This document shows positions 1 to 8,951 of a DNA stretch of 37,071 nt, piece by piece; the stretch's first letter is position 1; every line of letters begins with the position of its first letter. The notes under the pieces were generated by a model. The model saw nothing but the letters and a program-made list of their open reading frames with translations. It was not told the origin of the DNA and did not search any database. The position numbers and the translations under genes are program-made. This DNA is from Bacillota bacterium (GTDB lineage Bacteria > Bacillota > Clostridia > Clostridiales > Clostridiaceae): NCBI GenBank assembly GCA_023435985.1, contig JAEZKY010000120.1, positions 1 to 37,071 of the forward strand. The letters are read 5' to 3'.

Positions 1-1985
1 ACTTAGAACATGAAGAAAGAGCTATGGTGGATGGTCAAATACATGATATTAATTTAGTTGCAAATGTCGTCCAGAAAGTAAAAAGCTATCTTGAAGAAGA
101 ACTTCAAATACAATTAAATGAAGTATCTATTGCAGCAGCAGGTAGGTTTTTAAGGACAATTGAGATAAGAGCTGATATAGAGCCTAATGATGATGAGGAA
201 ATTAATAAAGAAATTGTAAGAAGTCTTGAATTGAGTGCTGTAAAAAAAGCAGAGGAAGAGATAGCCGCTACAACTGAAGGAAAGTTATATTGCGTTGGAT
301 ATTCGGTGAAAAATTTTTATTTAAACGGTTTTTTAATATCTAATTTAATAGGACATAAAGGCGAGCAGATTGGTGCAGAAGTTATTGCAACGTTTTTACC
401 AAGGTCTGTAATAGACTCTCTTTATGCGGTAATGAATAGAGTAAACTTAAAGGTTGTAAATTTAACCTTAGAACCAATAGCTGCAATAGAAGCGGCAATA
501 CCTAAAAATTTAAGACTGCTTAATATTGCATTAGTAGATATAGGAGCAGGTACATCAGATATAGCAATAAGTTCTAAGGAAAGTATATCAGCCTTTGGTA
601 TGGTACCAATGGCAGGAGATGAAATTACTGAAACTATTGTTCAAGAGTACTTAGTTGATTTTAATACTGCTGAGCATATAAAAAGGTCAATTTTAAATCA
701 AAAAGAAGTAAAATATATTGATGTAATTGGAATGGAAAATAAGGTATTATCAGAAGATGTATTTAAACTTATCAATTCTATTGTAAACAAGACAGCAGAA
801 GAAATATCAAAAAAGATTTTGGAATTAAATGGAACTAAAGCACCTAGTGCTGTATTTGTAGTTGGAGGTGGAGCACATACTCCAGGTATTTTGGAAGCAA
901 TTGCTGAAAAATTAAAATTACCGTCACAAAGAATTGCTGTTAAGGATAGGCAAGCGGTATTGGAGTGTGTTGCAAATAATGAATTAGGATCAGCAGGGGT
1001 AACTGTCCTAGGAATAGCGTTAACTGCTATACGAAGTTTAGGAAATGACTTTATTGACGTAATGTTAAATGATGAGCCAATTAGTTTATTTAATTCTCAT
1101 AAACATACCATAATGGATGTAGTGCTTCAAGCAGGAATAAATCCTTCCTTACTTATAAGTAAAAATGGCAAGAGTGTTCGATTCAATTATAATGGAAGCA
1201 AGAGAATTGCCTTTGGGGAATATGGAACTAATGCTAAGATTACAATTAATGAGCAAGAAGCAACCCTTGAAACAGAAGTTAAGGCGAATGATAGTATAAA
1301 ATTAGAATTTGCACAAAATGGAAAAGATGCGGCCCCTAAATTACATGAACATATTAAAAGTATTAATTCAGTTTCAATCTATTTAGATGATAATATAGTG
1401 AATATTGAACCTATTATACTTGTCAATGAGCAGATAGAGAATTTAGAATATACAATAAAAAATGGTGACGAGGTAAAAGTATTTTTACCATGTAAGATAG
1501 GTGATTTTAGAAAATATGTTTTAAAAGATAAAAGTACTTTATCAAAGGATGGAAGAAACTTAGAAGATGATTACGAAATTTTGGAAGGAGATCGTCTTCT
1601 AAGTAAAAGCGTGGTATATGATGAAAATCAAATTATTGAAGAGAGCCTGAATTCAGAAGATAATAGTGAGGATGAAATAAGATATGAAAGCTATAATGAA
1701 GCTGAATATAGGAAGTTAACTGTTTCAGAGAAAATTGAACTGGAAGCTAAGGAAGTAGTTGTTACTAAAGAGGAATTCCCTGGTATAACAGTTAATATTA
1801 ATGGGGAAAATAAAGTATTAGTAGGGAAATCTCAGTATGTAATTGTAGATATTTTTGATTATATAGATTTTGATTTGACAGTGCCTAAAGGAATAATCAA
1901 CTTGACTTTAAATGGTGAAAATGCATCATATACTGCAATTATAAAAGATGGTGATATGATAGAAGTTTTCTGGAGTGATAAATAA
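1..1985 (+). CDS. Actin-like ATPase, FtsA/PilM type, with long C-terminal extension (5' partial)
   Basis: The frame is open from base 3 with no start in view, so the N-terminus lies upstream; the ATG at 24 is internal. Numbering from that ATG, residues 1 to about 345 form the C-terminal two thirds of an actin/Hsp70-fold ATPase: a phosphate-binding DIGAGTSDIA motif near residue 172 and an adenosine-type VVGGGAHTPGI motif near 279. FtsA tethers FtsZ to the membrane at division; PilM anchors pilus assembly. This protein runs about 300 residues beyond the ATPase core, much longer than ordinary FtsA (about 420 aa). The extension holds several short beta-rich modules, the last (about 590-653) ending NGENASYTAIIKDGDMIEVF, which reads like a beta-grasp (ubiquitin/SLBB-like) unit. 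No transmembrane segment is visible. The ATPase family is secure. A role in division, shape or another surface process is inference. Confidence 0.8.
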   Translation, partial: LEHEERAMVDGQIHDINLVANVVQKVKSYLEEELQIQLNEVSIAAAGRFLRTIEIRADIEPNDDEEINKEIVRSLELSAVKKAEEEIAATTEGKLYCVGYSVKNFYLNGFLISNLIGHKGEQIGAEVIATFLPRSVIDSLYAVMNRVNLKVVNLTLEPIAAIEAAIPKNLRLLNIALVDIGAGTSDIAISSKESISAFGMVPMAGDEITETIVQEYLVDFNTAEHIKRSILNQKEVKYIDVIGMENKVLSEDVFKLINSIVNKTAEEISKKILELNGTKAPSAVFVVGGGAHTPGILEAIAEKLKLPSQRIAVKDRQAVLECVANNELGSAGVTVLGIALTAIRSLGNDFIDVMLNDEPISLFNSHKHTIMDVVLQAGINPSLLISKNGKSVRFNYNGSKRIAFGEYGTNAKITINEQEATLETEVKANDSIKLEFAQNGKDAAPKLHEHIKSINSVSIYLDDNIVNIEPIILVNEQIENLEYTIKNGDEVKVFLPCKIGDFRKYVLKDKSTLSKDGRNLEDDYEILEGDRLLSKSVVYDENQIIEESLNSEDNSEDEIRYESYNEAEYRKLTVSEKIELEAKEVVVTKEEFPGITVNINGENKVLVGKSQYVIVDIFDYIDFDLTVPKGIINLTLNGENASYTAIIKDGDMIEVFWSDK

Positions 1986-2051
1986 TAGTACAGAGAATCA
2001 GAGTATTTTTAATTGATAGATTTTAATTTGAATTATGGAGGAAATGACAAC

Positions 2052-3233
2052 GTGATAGATTTTAAAAAAGAAGCTGATCTTATAAAGGATGAACTTATAA
2101 ATATAAGAAGGGATCTACATGAACATCCAGAGCTTGGATTTGAAGAAGTAAGAACATCTAAGGTAATTAAAGATTTTCTTACAGCTAATAGAATTCAATA
2201 TGTTGAAGTTGCAAAAACAGGAATATGTGGAATCATAAAAGGTACTAAAGCAGGAAATAATAAAGTTATAGCTTTAAGAGGAGATATAGATGCGCTTCCA
2301 ATCCAGGATATGAAAAGCTGCGGATTTAAATCAAAGGTTGCTGGAAAAATGCATGCTTGTGGTCATGACGCCCATACGACAATACTCATGGGAGTAGGGA
2401 AATTGCTAAGTAATAATAAAGATAAATTTTCTGGGACAATAAAATTATTGTTTGAGCCGGCAGAAGAAACAACAGGAGGAGCCACTCCTATGATAAATGA
2501 AGGAGTTTTAGAGAATCCAAAAGTTGACTGTATCCTGGGGCTTCATGTAGATGAGGAAACAAAATGCGGCACTATAAAAATAAAAAAGGGTGTAGTAAAT
2601 GCCGCATCAAATCCATTTAGTATAAAGATCACAGGCCAAGGAGGACATGGAGCTTCGCCTCATACTACCGTTGATCCTATTGTTATTGCAAGTCATATTG
2701 TAGTTGCGCTTCAAACAATAGTAAGCAGAGAAATAGCACCTGTAAATCCAATAGTTATAACAGTTGGAACCTTGCATGCTGGAACAGCACAAAATATTAT
2801 TCCAGGAGAAGCTACTTTAAGTGGAATGATTAGAACTATGACTAAAGAGGACAGAACATATGCAACTCAAAGACTAAAGGAAATTGTAAATGGGATTGCA
2901 GTTATGTCGCGAGCAAAAGCTGAGATAGAAATAGAAGAAAGCTATCCTTGTCTTTATAATAATGATAAGTTTGTGGATTTAATATGTGATAGTGCTGGCG
3001 AAATTTTAGGAAAAGAAAATGTTTTAGAACAAAAAACGCCTAAAATGGGTGTTGAAAGCTTTGCTTATTTTGCTAATGAAAGACCGAGTGCTTTTTACTT
3101 TTTAGGCTCAGGGAATGAAGAAAAGAAAACTACAGAGCCAGCTCATAGTAATTTATTTAACATAGACGAAGAATGTCTCTCTATTGGTGTTTCTATACAA
3201 GCTTTAGCTGCATATAATTATTTAACTAAATAA
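2052..3233 (+). CDS. M20 family metallo-amidohydrolase/peptidase
   Basis: This is a zinc amidohydrolase of the M20D group (hippurate, N-acyl-amino acid or N-acetyl-diaminopimelate hydrolases), 393 residues, the usual length. Metal-binding residues are visible in order: HACGHDAH (C103, H105), EPAEE (E138/E139), GLHVD (H165) and PAHSNLF (H365). The dimerisation domain lies between, around GQGGHGASPHTTVDP. A TTG at 2013 in the same frame would add 13 residues. I chose GTG 2052 because GGAGG at 2037-2041 sits ten bases before it and the M20 fold begins just after. The cytoplasmic product probably deacylates an N-acyl amino acid or peptide. The substrate cannot be read from the sequence, and no dap genes are adjacent. 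It follows the ATPase gene by 66 bases and may be cotranscribed with it. Confidence 0.88.
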   Translation: MIDFKKEADLIKDELINIRRDLHEHPELGFEEVRTSKVIKDFLTANRIQYVEVAKTGICGIIKGTKAGNNKVIALRGDIDALPIQDMKSCGFKSKVAGKMHACGHDAHTTILMGVGKLLSNNKDKFSGTIKLLFEPAEETTGGATPMINEGVLENPKVDCILGLHVDEETKCGTIKIKKGVVNAASNPFSIKITGQGGHGASPHTTVDPIVIASHIVVALQTIVSREIAPVNPIVITVGTLHAGTAQNIIPGEATLSGMIRTMTKEDRTYATQRLKEIVNGIAVMSRAKAEIEIEESYPCLYNNDKFVDLICDSAGEILGKENVLEQKTPKMGVESFAYFANERPSAFYFLGSGNEEKKTTEPAHSNLFNIDEECLSIGVSIQALAAYNYLTK

Positions 3234-3572
3234 TTAATTTGATTAGGCATATAAAAGAAAATAACAAGATCCAATATATTTAGTTTTTATTAAGCAAGTA
3301 AATGGAGTGGCTTGTTATTTTTTGATAATGCTTTAAGCGTATTTCTAAACAGCAAGTTAATATGATGGCGTATAATATACAATAAACTATCACAGTAACT
3401 TGTTGTTTTCTTAAATCTGCCTAAAAATATTTAAATTGACAATGTATGATTTACAATGTAAAATGCACAATGAATGAATAAATCGTTATATTATGAAAAT
3501 ATAAGATTTCTGTCACATTGTACGATGAGTGTTAACCGTTTATTGTTAACAAAAACTTAGGAGTGATTATAT
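3234..3572. other. Intergenic region with long-loop hairpin and 14-bp tandem repeats
   Basis: No coding potential is evident. AAAATAACAAG at 3258-3268 pairs with CTTGTTATTTT at 3311-3321, followed by TTT: a possible terminator for the amidohydrolase gene, with an unusually long loop of about 42 bases. From 3439 an ACAATG-headed unit recurs every 14 bases (3439, 3453, 3467). TGTTAAC then recurs 14 bases apart at 3530 and 3544, just before the ribosome binding site of the next gene. Confidence 0.6.
3439..3550. repeat. Degenerate 14-bp (2 x 7) short tandem repeats
   Basis: ACAATGT, ACAATGT and ACAATGA begin at 3439, 3453 and 3467, exactly 14 bases apart. The intervening heptamers are A/T-rich variants (ATGATTT, AAAATGC, ATGAATA). 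An inverted ACATTGT is at 3515-3521, and TGTTAAC occurs at 3530 and 3544, again 14 bases apart. A similar seven-base periodicity is seen at 18010-18107. Function unknown. Confidence 0.6.
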
Positions 3573-4547
3573 TTGAAAATTGAAATAGGTCCAAATGAAG
3601 CAGGTCAGAGATTAGATAAATTTTTAAGAAAATTATTAAAAGATGTGCCGTTAAGTGCAATATTTAAGGCTTTGAGAAAAAAAGATATAAGAGTTAATGG
3701 AAAAAAACAAAACGAAAAATATTTTCTAGAAGAGGGAGATATTGTAGAAATTAAATATATACAAAGTAATCAAGAAAATAAAGAAGAGAAATTTATTAAA
3801 GTAGATCCAAAGAGAATTAAAATTGTATATGAAGATGAGAATATGCTGATAATTGAGAAATGGCCAGATGTGTTAGTACATTCAGATACCAAAAATAGTG
3901 AGGAACCAACTCTTACTGATTATGTTCTTTCTTATTTAAATGATAAAGGAGATTATCTGCCAGAAAATGAATTGACCTTTACTCCAGCATCTTGCAATAG
4001 ATTGGATAGAAATACGTCTGGTATGGTTATTTTCGGTAAGAGTTTTGAAGGGTTAAAATGCATAAATGAAGCTATTAGAGATGATGAAATAAGAAAATAT
4101 TATTATACTCTAGCTAAAGGTAAAATAAGAGATGGCCTTTACGAGGCGTACATAGTAAAAAATCCTGAGACCAATATATCTAAGATATATGATGCTGAAG
4201 TTAAAGGCTCTAAGAAGATAGCGATGGAAATAAGTACTGTAGAGAGTAATGGTGCATACTCACTTATAGATATTCATTTGATAACAGGAAGAAGTCATCA
4301 AATAAGAGCACATTTAGCACATTTGGGAAATCCTATAATTGGAGATAACAAATATGGAGATAAGAAGTTAAATTCATTTTTTGAAAGTAAATATGGTTTG
4401 AATTATCAATATTTGTATGCTTATAAATTAAATTTTAGAAAAATAAATGGTAAGCTTGAGTATTTAAAGAATAAAACCATAGCAGCAGCAATACCTCCAA
4501 TATTGAAAAAAATAAAGCAGGATGTGTTTAAGTTTTCACTTAGATAG
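3573..4547 (+). CDS. RluC/RluD-type 23S rRNA pseudouridine synthase
   Basis: This enzyme isomerises uridine to pseudouridine in RNA, most likely 23S rRNA. An N-terminal S4 RNA-binding domain (about residues 1-65, with GQRLDKFLRK and VNGKK) is followed by the catalytic domain. The RLDRNTSG motif carries the catalytic Asp145, and GRSHQIRAHLAHLGNPIIGD (near 239) is the conserved RluA-family C-terminal motif. Length 324 aa is normal. The start is TTG, supported by AGGAG at 3559-3563 nine bases upstream. Within the family, the exact target sites (RluC, RluD or other) cannot be assigned from sequence alone. The gene ends nine bases before the following flippase gene, so the two are probably cotranscribed. 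Confidence 0.92.
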   Translation: MKIEIGPNEAGQRLDKFLRKLLKDVPLSAIFKALRKKDIRVNGKKQNEKYFLEEGDIVEIKYIQSNQENKEEKFIKVDPKRIKIVYEDENMLIIEKWPDVLVHSDTKNSEEPTLTDYVLSYLNDKGDYLPENELTFTPASCNRLDRNTSGMVIFGKSFEGLKCINEAIRDDEIRKYYYTLAKGKIRDGLYEAYIVKNPETNISKIYDAEVKGSKKIAMEISTVESNGAYSLIDIHLITGRSHQIRAHLAHLGNPIIGDNKYGDKKLNSFFESKYGLNYQYLYAYKLNFRKINGKLEYLKNKTIAAAIPPILKKIKQDVFKFSLR

Positions 4548-4556
4548 GAGGTAATT

Positions 4557-6173
4557 ATGGAAGAGAAATCAGCCATTGGTAGTAGTAAAGGCTTTTTAAT
4601 TCTTTCAGTAGCAGGACTTTTAACTAAAGTAATATCGGTATTTTATATACCTCTCCTTCAAAGAATAATAGGTCTTGATGGATATGGAATATATCAAAAT
4701 TGTTATGAAGTATTTTTATTCGTATATGCGGTTACAAATCTAGGGACTCAGCCAGCTATCGCAAAAGTGGTCGCAGAACTTACGGCTCTTGAAAAGCCTA
4801 ATGATGCTGTAAGAACCCTTAAGGTGTCGAGAACTCTTTTAGCTATGGTTGGAGCATTTTTAACAATATTTTTAATGCTATCTGCATTTATAATTGGGAA
4901 TGCAATAGGAAATCCAGCAGCGTCCTATGGGATTTTAATGCTTGCACCAAGTATATTTGTTACCTCAATTTTATCATCTTATAGAGGGTATTTTCAAGGT
5001 ATAAGCAGTATGAAAGCTATTGCGATATCTCAGGTTTTAGAGCAAATTATAAATATTGTAATCAGCCTTGCCTGCGCATATTTCTTGGTACATATAAGTG
5101 TGGAATATGGTAGTGCTGGAGGAACTATAGGAACTTCAGTGGGAGCTTTAGTTGCATGTCTTTATATGGTTTATATTTATAGAAAAAGCAAATTTGAAGA
5201 AATTTCAATAGAAGATCAGAAAAATAAGAAAAGAGTAAGAACAAAGCATATAATTAAAAAATTAATTAAATATGGATTGCCTATTACATTGAGTTCTGGT
5301 CTTCAAAATTTCGGAAGCTTGGTAGACATGGTAAATGTCAATAGTAGATTAGCTTTTGCAGGATTTAGTTTACAACAAGCTCAAGTGCTTTATGGTGTCC
5401 TTGGAAGATATAAAACTTTACTCTCTGTTCCACTTATAATTGTAACAGCACTTGGGACAACCGTATTACCAGCAGTAACAGCAGCAATGACATTAAAAGA
5501 TAAAAAAGAAATAAGAAGAAAAACTACTTTTGCATTTAGAATAACCTTAATAATAACAATACCAGCAGCAGTCGGGCTTTCATGTTTATCACAGGAAGTG
5601 TTTGAGCTTTTATATGGAACAAGTCAAGGGTTTGAATTAATGGTATGGGGATCAGTAGTATTAGTTCTTATGGCAGTTGTACAAATACAGACTATCATAC
5701 TTCAAAGTATGAATAAACTTTATTTTGTACTTGGAACATTTGGTATAGGTATAGCGGCTAAGATAATTGCTAACTACGTTTTAGTTGGAATGGCAGATAT
5801 AAATATCTTAGGAGTAGTTGTGGGAAACTTTTTGTGGTTTGTAATACCGATGTTTTTAAATAAGAGAGCACTTAGAAAAGCACTTAAAGTGAAAATTCCT
5901 TTATTTAGAAGTGCAATTAAACCATTACTTGCATCGGTAATAATGGCACTAATTATATATATCTTAAAATCTTTCACATCGAGTTTGGTAATGATTGCAG
6001 GTGACAGCTCATTATTAAAAGTAATATTTACAATTTTAATTATTGGGATAGCTGGTTTGGTTTATTTATATTCAATAATTATATTAGGTGGAATTAAAAA
6101 GAGCGATTTAGATGCCATATCTACTAGAATATTTAACTATTTACCAAGGTTTTTAAGAAAACAACTTAAATAA
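4557..6173 (+). CDS. SpoVB/MurJ-like polysaccharide or lipid-linked precursor flippase
   Basis: This is a polytopic membrane protein of the MATE-like MVF superfamily (polysaccharide biosynthesis/oligosaccharide flippase), 538 aa with about 14 hydrophobic segments. The opening SKGFLILSVAGLLTKVISVF and LQRIIGLDGYGIYQ patterns are typical of the SpoVB/YtgP branch. Members move lipid-linked sugar precursors such as lipid II across the membrane during wall, capsule or cortex synthesis. AGGAGG at 4547-4552 supports ATG 4557. It lies nine bases after the pseudouridine synthase gene and converges on the spoVB gene at 6283-7782, to which it is a distant paralogue. YtgP-type MurJ versus a sporulation role cannot be settled here. 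Confidence 0.85.
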   Translation: MEEKSAIGSSKGFLILSVAGLLTKVISVFYIPLLQRIIGLDGYGIYQNCYEVFLFVYAVTNLGTQPAIAKVVAELTALEKPNDAVRTLKVSRTLLAMVGAFLTIFLMLSAFIIGNAIGNPAASYGILMLAPSIFVTSILSSYRGYFQGISSMKAIAISQVLEQIINIVISLACAYFLVHISVEYGSAGGTIGTSVGALVACLYMVYIYRKSKFEEISIEDQKNKKRVRTKHIIKKLIKYGLPITLSSGLQNFGSLVDMVNVNSRLAFAGFSLQQAQVLYGVLGRYKTLLSVPLIIVTALGTTVLPAVTAAMTLKDKKEIRRKTTFAFRITLIITIPAAVGLSCLSQEVFELLYGTSQGFELMVWGSVVLVLMAVVQIQTIILQSMNKLYFVLGTFGIGIAAKIIANYVLVGMADINILGVVVGNFLWFVIPMFLNKRALRKALKVKIPLFRSAIKPLLASVIMALIIYILKSFTSSLVMIAGDSSLLKVIFTILIIGIAGLVYLYSIIILGGIKKSDLDAISTRIFNYLPRFLRKQLK

Positions 6174-6190
6174 TATATATACTATAATAG

Positions 6191-6241
6191 AAAGGACGAG
6201 TAATCTGTTAGTGACTGAGCTGCTGGATTACTTGTCCTTTT
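6191..6241. terminator. Shared terminator between convergent flippase genes
   Basis: AAAGGACGAGTAATC at 6191-6205 pairs, with one mismatch, with GATTACTTGTCCTTT at 6226-6240, then T and G-rich sequence. It lies between two convergent genes and could serve both; the U-tract is weak on each strand. Confidence 0.75.
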
Positions 6242-6282
6242 GGTTAGTTACATAATAAGTTTAATTTGAGTGCAATCTATTA

Positions 6283-7782
6283 TTAATCTTCTGTTTCTCC
6301 AAAGGTTCCCAAGTATGCAAAAATTGAGAAGACAAGTCCCATTATAATAAAATTATTTATAATTAATGAATTTGTAAACATGTGTTTTGAAAATATATTT
6401 ACAATTATGAAGGTTAGGAGGCCAAGGAGTATATATATTGTTATATTGGATTTGTTTAAGTTAAGTTCAATATGTTTATTAACTTCGTACATGTTAAGGA
6501 TAAATCCAACAGTGCAGGCGATAAACATGGTTATGCTATAGCCAAATATATTTATAGAATGAATTGCGGTAAATATGTATAAACATATTAATTCAATTAT
6601 GGCTTCTATCATGGAATTTCTAAGAATTATGTTTTGCCTATTTAGCCCGTTTAATATTCCGAACATTGTTACCGCAGGAAAAAATATTGGTGCAGTAAGG
6701 GACGCAAATCTTATATATAGTCCTAAATCTAACCTGCCGTAAAACATCTTTCCTAAGGCATCAGGAATTATATTGCAAATTATAGTGGTTGCTATTCCAA
6801 GTAGGAATGCAACTTTAATAACCTTTCGAATTCTAATTGAAGCTTCATATTGTTTCCCGAGAACTAAGCTTTGTGAAAGATCTGGAATCAGTAAAGTGTT
6901 AATTGTAGAAACAACAATTAAAGGAATAGTTATTATACTAAGCGCCATTCCAGTATATTTTCCTATCATACTCAGAGCTTCCGAATAACTAAAACCAGCG
7001 GCAAGCAAGCGCCGTGGAACAATTAATGTAGAAAGTGTTCCTAAAATGTTAGTTAAAAATCCATTTAACAGAAGAGGAATTGCTATAATAATTACATCAA
7101 AAAGGAGTTGAACTCTACCTTCAGGTTTTTCATGTGATTTAGGTATATTTTTTATTGAGTATTTATAGTAAATATAAAGAAAAAATAGACTTTGAAATTC
7201 ACCTATACATAATGCAATTGTAGCTAAGGTTACCATTCCTTCAAGAGTTTGAGCGTTTGTTAAAAATATAAGCAGGCTTACAGTTAAAATTCTCATGGCT
7301 TTTTCGCAAATATCAATTATGGCTGGAACTGTAATTCTAGAAGTTCCATAAAAATATCCCTTGAGTATATTTGAAATTGCAATGCACACCATTGCTGGAC
7401 AAATGACTTTGATGGCATTTATGGTTCTAACATCGTTAACACCATACTTACCAAGTATTGGTGCAAAAAGAAATACTATTATGCCTATTAGAAAGGCCCA
7501 AGTTATATTAAATAAGGAAACAACTCTAATGGTTCGTACAATATTATTATGCTCACCTTTTTGTGCATAGACAGCGGTTATTTTGGAAATAGAAGCTACT
7601 ATTCCAGCAGTCATAAGACATATAAATAAATTGTAAATAGGCATAACCAAGTTGTATAATCCCATTCCTTCTGGTCCTAATATTTTAGAAAGATATATGG
7701 AAAATATAAAGCCGAGAATACCTGTTGCTATGTTGGAAGACACAAGTAAAAAAGAATTCTTTAAAAAATTATCTCTATCCAA
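6283..7782 (-). CDS. spoVB: Stage V sporulation protein B, lipid II-type flippase
   Basis: A 499-aa MVF/MATE-like membrane protein with about 14 hydrophobic segments. The N-terminus (SIYLSKILGPEGMGLYNLVM and MTAGIVASISKITA) matches the SpoVB group. In Bacillus, SpoVB is needed for spore cortex synthesis and probably flips peptidoglycan precursors in the mother cell. The start is TTG at 7782, supported by AGGAG (complement of 7793-7797) ten bases upstream. The gene is monocistronic, converging on the other flippase gene and diverging from the chemoreceptor gene. Assignment to spoVB rather than a sister paralogue rests on N-terminal similarity recalled from the family. Confidence 0.8.
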   Translation of the reverse strand: MDRDNFLKNSFLLVSSNIATGILGFIFSIYLSKILGPEGMGLYNLVMPIYNLFICLMTAGIVASISKITAVYAQKGEHNNIVRTIRVVSLFNITWAFLIGIIVFLFAPILGKYGVNDVRTINAIKVICPAMVCIAISNILKGYFYGTSRITVPAIIDICEKAMRILTVSLLIFLTNAQTLEGMVTLATIALCIGEFQSLFFLYIYYKYSIKNIPKSHEKPEGRVQLLFDVIIIAIPLLLNGFLTNILGTLSTLIVPRRLLAAGFSYSEALSMIGKYTGMALSIITIPLIVVSTINTLLIPDLSQSLVLGKQYEASIRIRKVIKVAFLLGIATTIICNIIPDALGKMFYGRLDLGLYIRFASLTAPIFFPAVTMFGILNGLNRQNIILRNSMIEAIIELICLYIFTAIHSINIFGYSITMFIACTVGFILNMYEVNKHIELNLNKSNITIYILLGLLTFIIVNIFSKHMFTNSLIINNFIIMGLVFSIFAYLGTFGETED

Positions 7783-7973
7783 AGCTAATTCACTCCTTTA
7801 AATTACTATAAAACATATTCATAATAAGTTGTAAATATGAATTGATAGGAATACTAAATCAAAATGAAAACAACTTAAAATTTGATTTGTATTTACAAAT
7901 TAACTAAAAAAAAGATATAATTATACATATACGTAAAACTAACAATATAATGGGAGAGCAAGGGGGAAGAATA

Positions 7974-8804
7974 ATGGATAAGGTTTCAGATAAGGAAATG
8001 ATAAACTTTTTTTATAATGCAATGCCAAGCATAGAATTGCTTTTTGATTCTGATGTATCTTTTGCATTAACAGATACTAAGGAATATTTATACACAAATA
8101 TTAGTGAAGAATTAAAGTTAAATATAAAAAAAGGGGATTCTATACCAAATGGTGGAGCAGTAGCAGATGTAATCAGAAGTGGTAGAGAGAGAATAAAAGT
8201 AGTACCTGAAAATGTGTATGGAATTGCATTTAAGTCATATGGAATTCCTATAAAGGAAGGCAATGAAGTTGTTGGTGTTTTAGTTGTAGGTAAAAGTTTA
8301 GTAAAGAAAAATAATTTGATAGACATTACACAAAAATTATCAGAATCTCTTTCACAGATATCAATTGGAATAAATGATATTGCCAAAGGGGTACAAGAAT
8401 TAGCAACAATGAATGAGCAGATATTATTAGAAACTAAAGAAGCTACTGAAAGTGCAAAAGATACTGATGAAATATTGACTTTTATTCAAGGGGTTTCTTC
8501 ACAGACAAATCTTTTAGGGTTAAATGCTGCTATTGAGGCAGCTAGAGCAGGAGAAGCAGGAAAAGGGTTCAGTGTTGTTGCTCAAGAAATTAGAAAATTA
8601 TCCAATTCTTCCAATGAATCTATTAAAAAAATTGATTCTGTCATAAAAAATATTTCTTCTTCAATAGTAACTATAAATAATAGTTTAACGAATTCAAATG
8701 ATGTTTCACAAAATCAATCAGCATCATTAGAAGAAATAGCAGCTTCTATTTCAGAATTAAATACAACAGCTAAGAAACTTGAAGAATTAGCTAATCAATT
8801 ATAA
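7974..8804 (+). CDS. Soluble mini methyl-accepting chemotaxis protein
   Basis: A 276-aa cytoplasmic chemoreceptor with no transmembrane segment. Residues 1 to about 112 form a small alpha/beta sensor domain (ends near GIPIKEGNEVVGVLVVGKS). The remainder is the coiled-coil signalling hairpin. The highly conserved tip SQTNLLGLNAAIEAARAGEA is intact and should bind CheA/CheW. The hairpin is very short and the protein ends soon after its return arm, so usual methylation regions are largely absent. An in-frame ATG at 7950 lacks a ribosome binding site; AGGGGGAAG at 7961-7969 supports ATG 7974. The architecture resembles small soluble receptors such as Bacillus YfmS. The ligand is unknown. The gene stands alone, ending in a strong terminator. 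Confidence 0.85.
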   Translation: MDKVSDKEMINFFYNAMPSIELLFDSDVSFALTDTKEYLYTNISEELKLNIKKGDSIPNGGAVADVIRSGRERIKVVPENVYGIAFKSYGIPIKEGNEVVGVLVVGKSLVKKNNLIDITQKLSESLSQISIGINDIAKGVQELATMNEQILLETKEATESAKDTDEILTFIQGVSSQTNLLGLNAAIEAARAGEAGKGFSVVAQEIRKLSNSSNESIKKIDSVIKNISSSIVTINNSLTNSNDVSQNQSASLEEIAASISELNTTAKKLEELANQL

Positions 8805-8819
8805 AGATCATTAAAAAAT

Positions 8820-8866
8820 AAAGTCATTCCTTTTAGCTAGCGGACTCTAGAAGGAATGACTTTTTT
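8820..8866. terminator. Bidirectional terminator between chemoreceptor and M29 peptidase genes
   Basis: A 13-base arm AAAGTCATTCCTT (8820-8832) pairs with AAGGAATGACTTT (8851-8863), followed by TTT on the plus strand. On the minus strand the stem is followed by TTTATTTTTT, so it can also end transcripts of the converging gene. Confidence 0.9.
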
Positions 8867-8951
8867 ACTGAAATTTTCATATATATCTATGAAAAGTCAG
8901 GGGATTTTCATAATTTTAATTTATAACTTTTATTTTTTAACTGAATAAATA

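Noticed and set aside
2607..2792. Minus-strand ORF inside the M20 amidohydrolase gene
   Set aside because: It lies wholly within a well-supported gene, has no ribosome binding site or family pattern, and is rich in Ser, Asn, Tyr and Cys as expected of a frame shadow.
3439..3550. CRISPR array
   Set aside because: The repeats are only 14 bases apart, degenerate, and without unique spacers or cas genes nearby.
8012..8386. 124-codon minus-strand ORF opposite the chemoreceptor
   Set aside because: The plus-strand protein is conserved and intact here; the antisense frame shows no recognisable domain or start signal.
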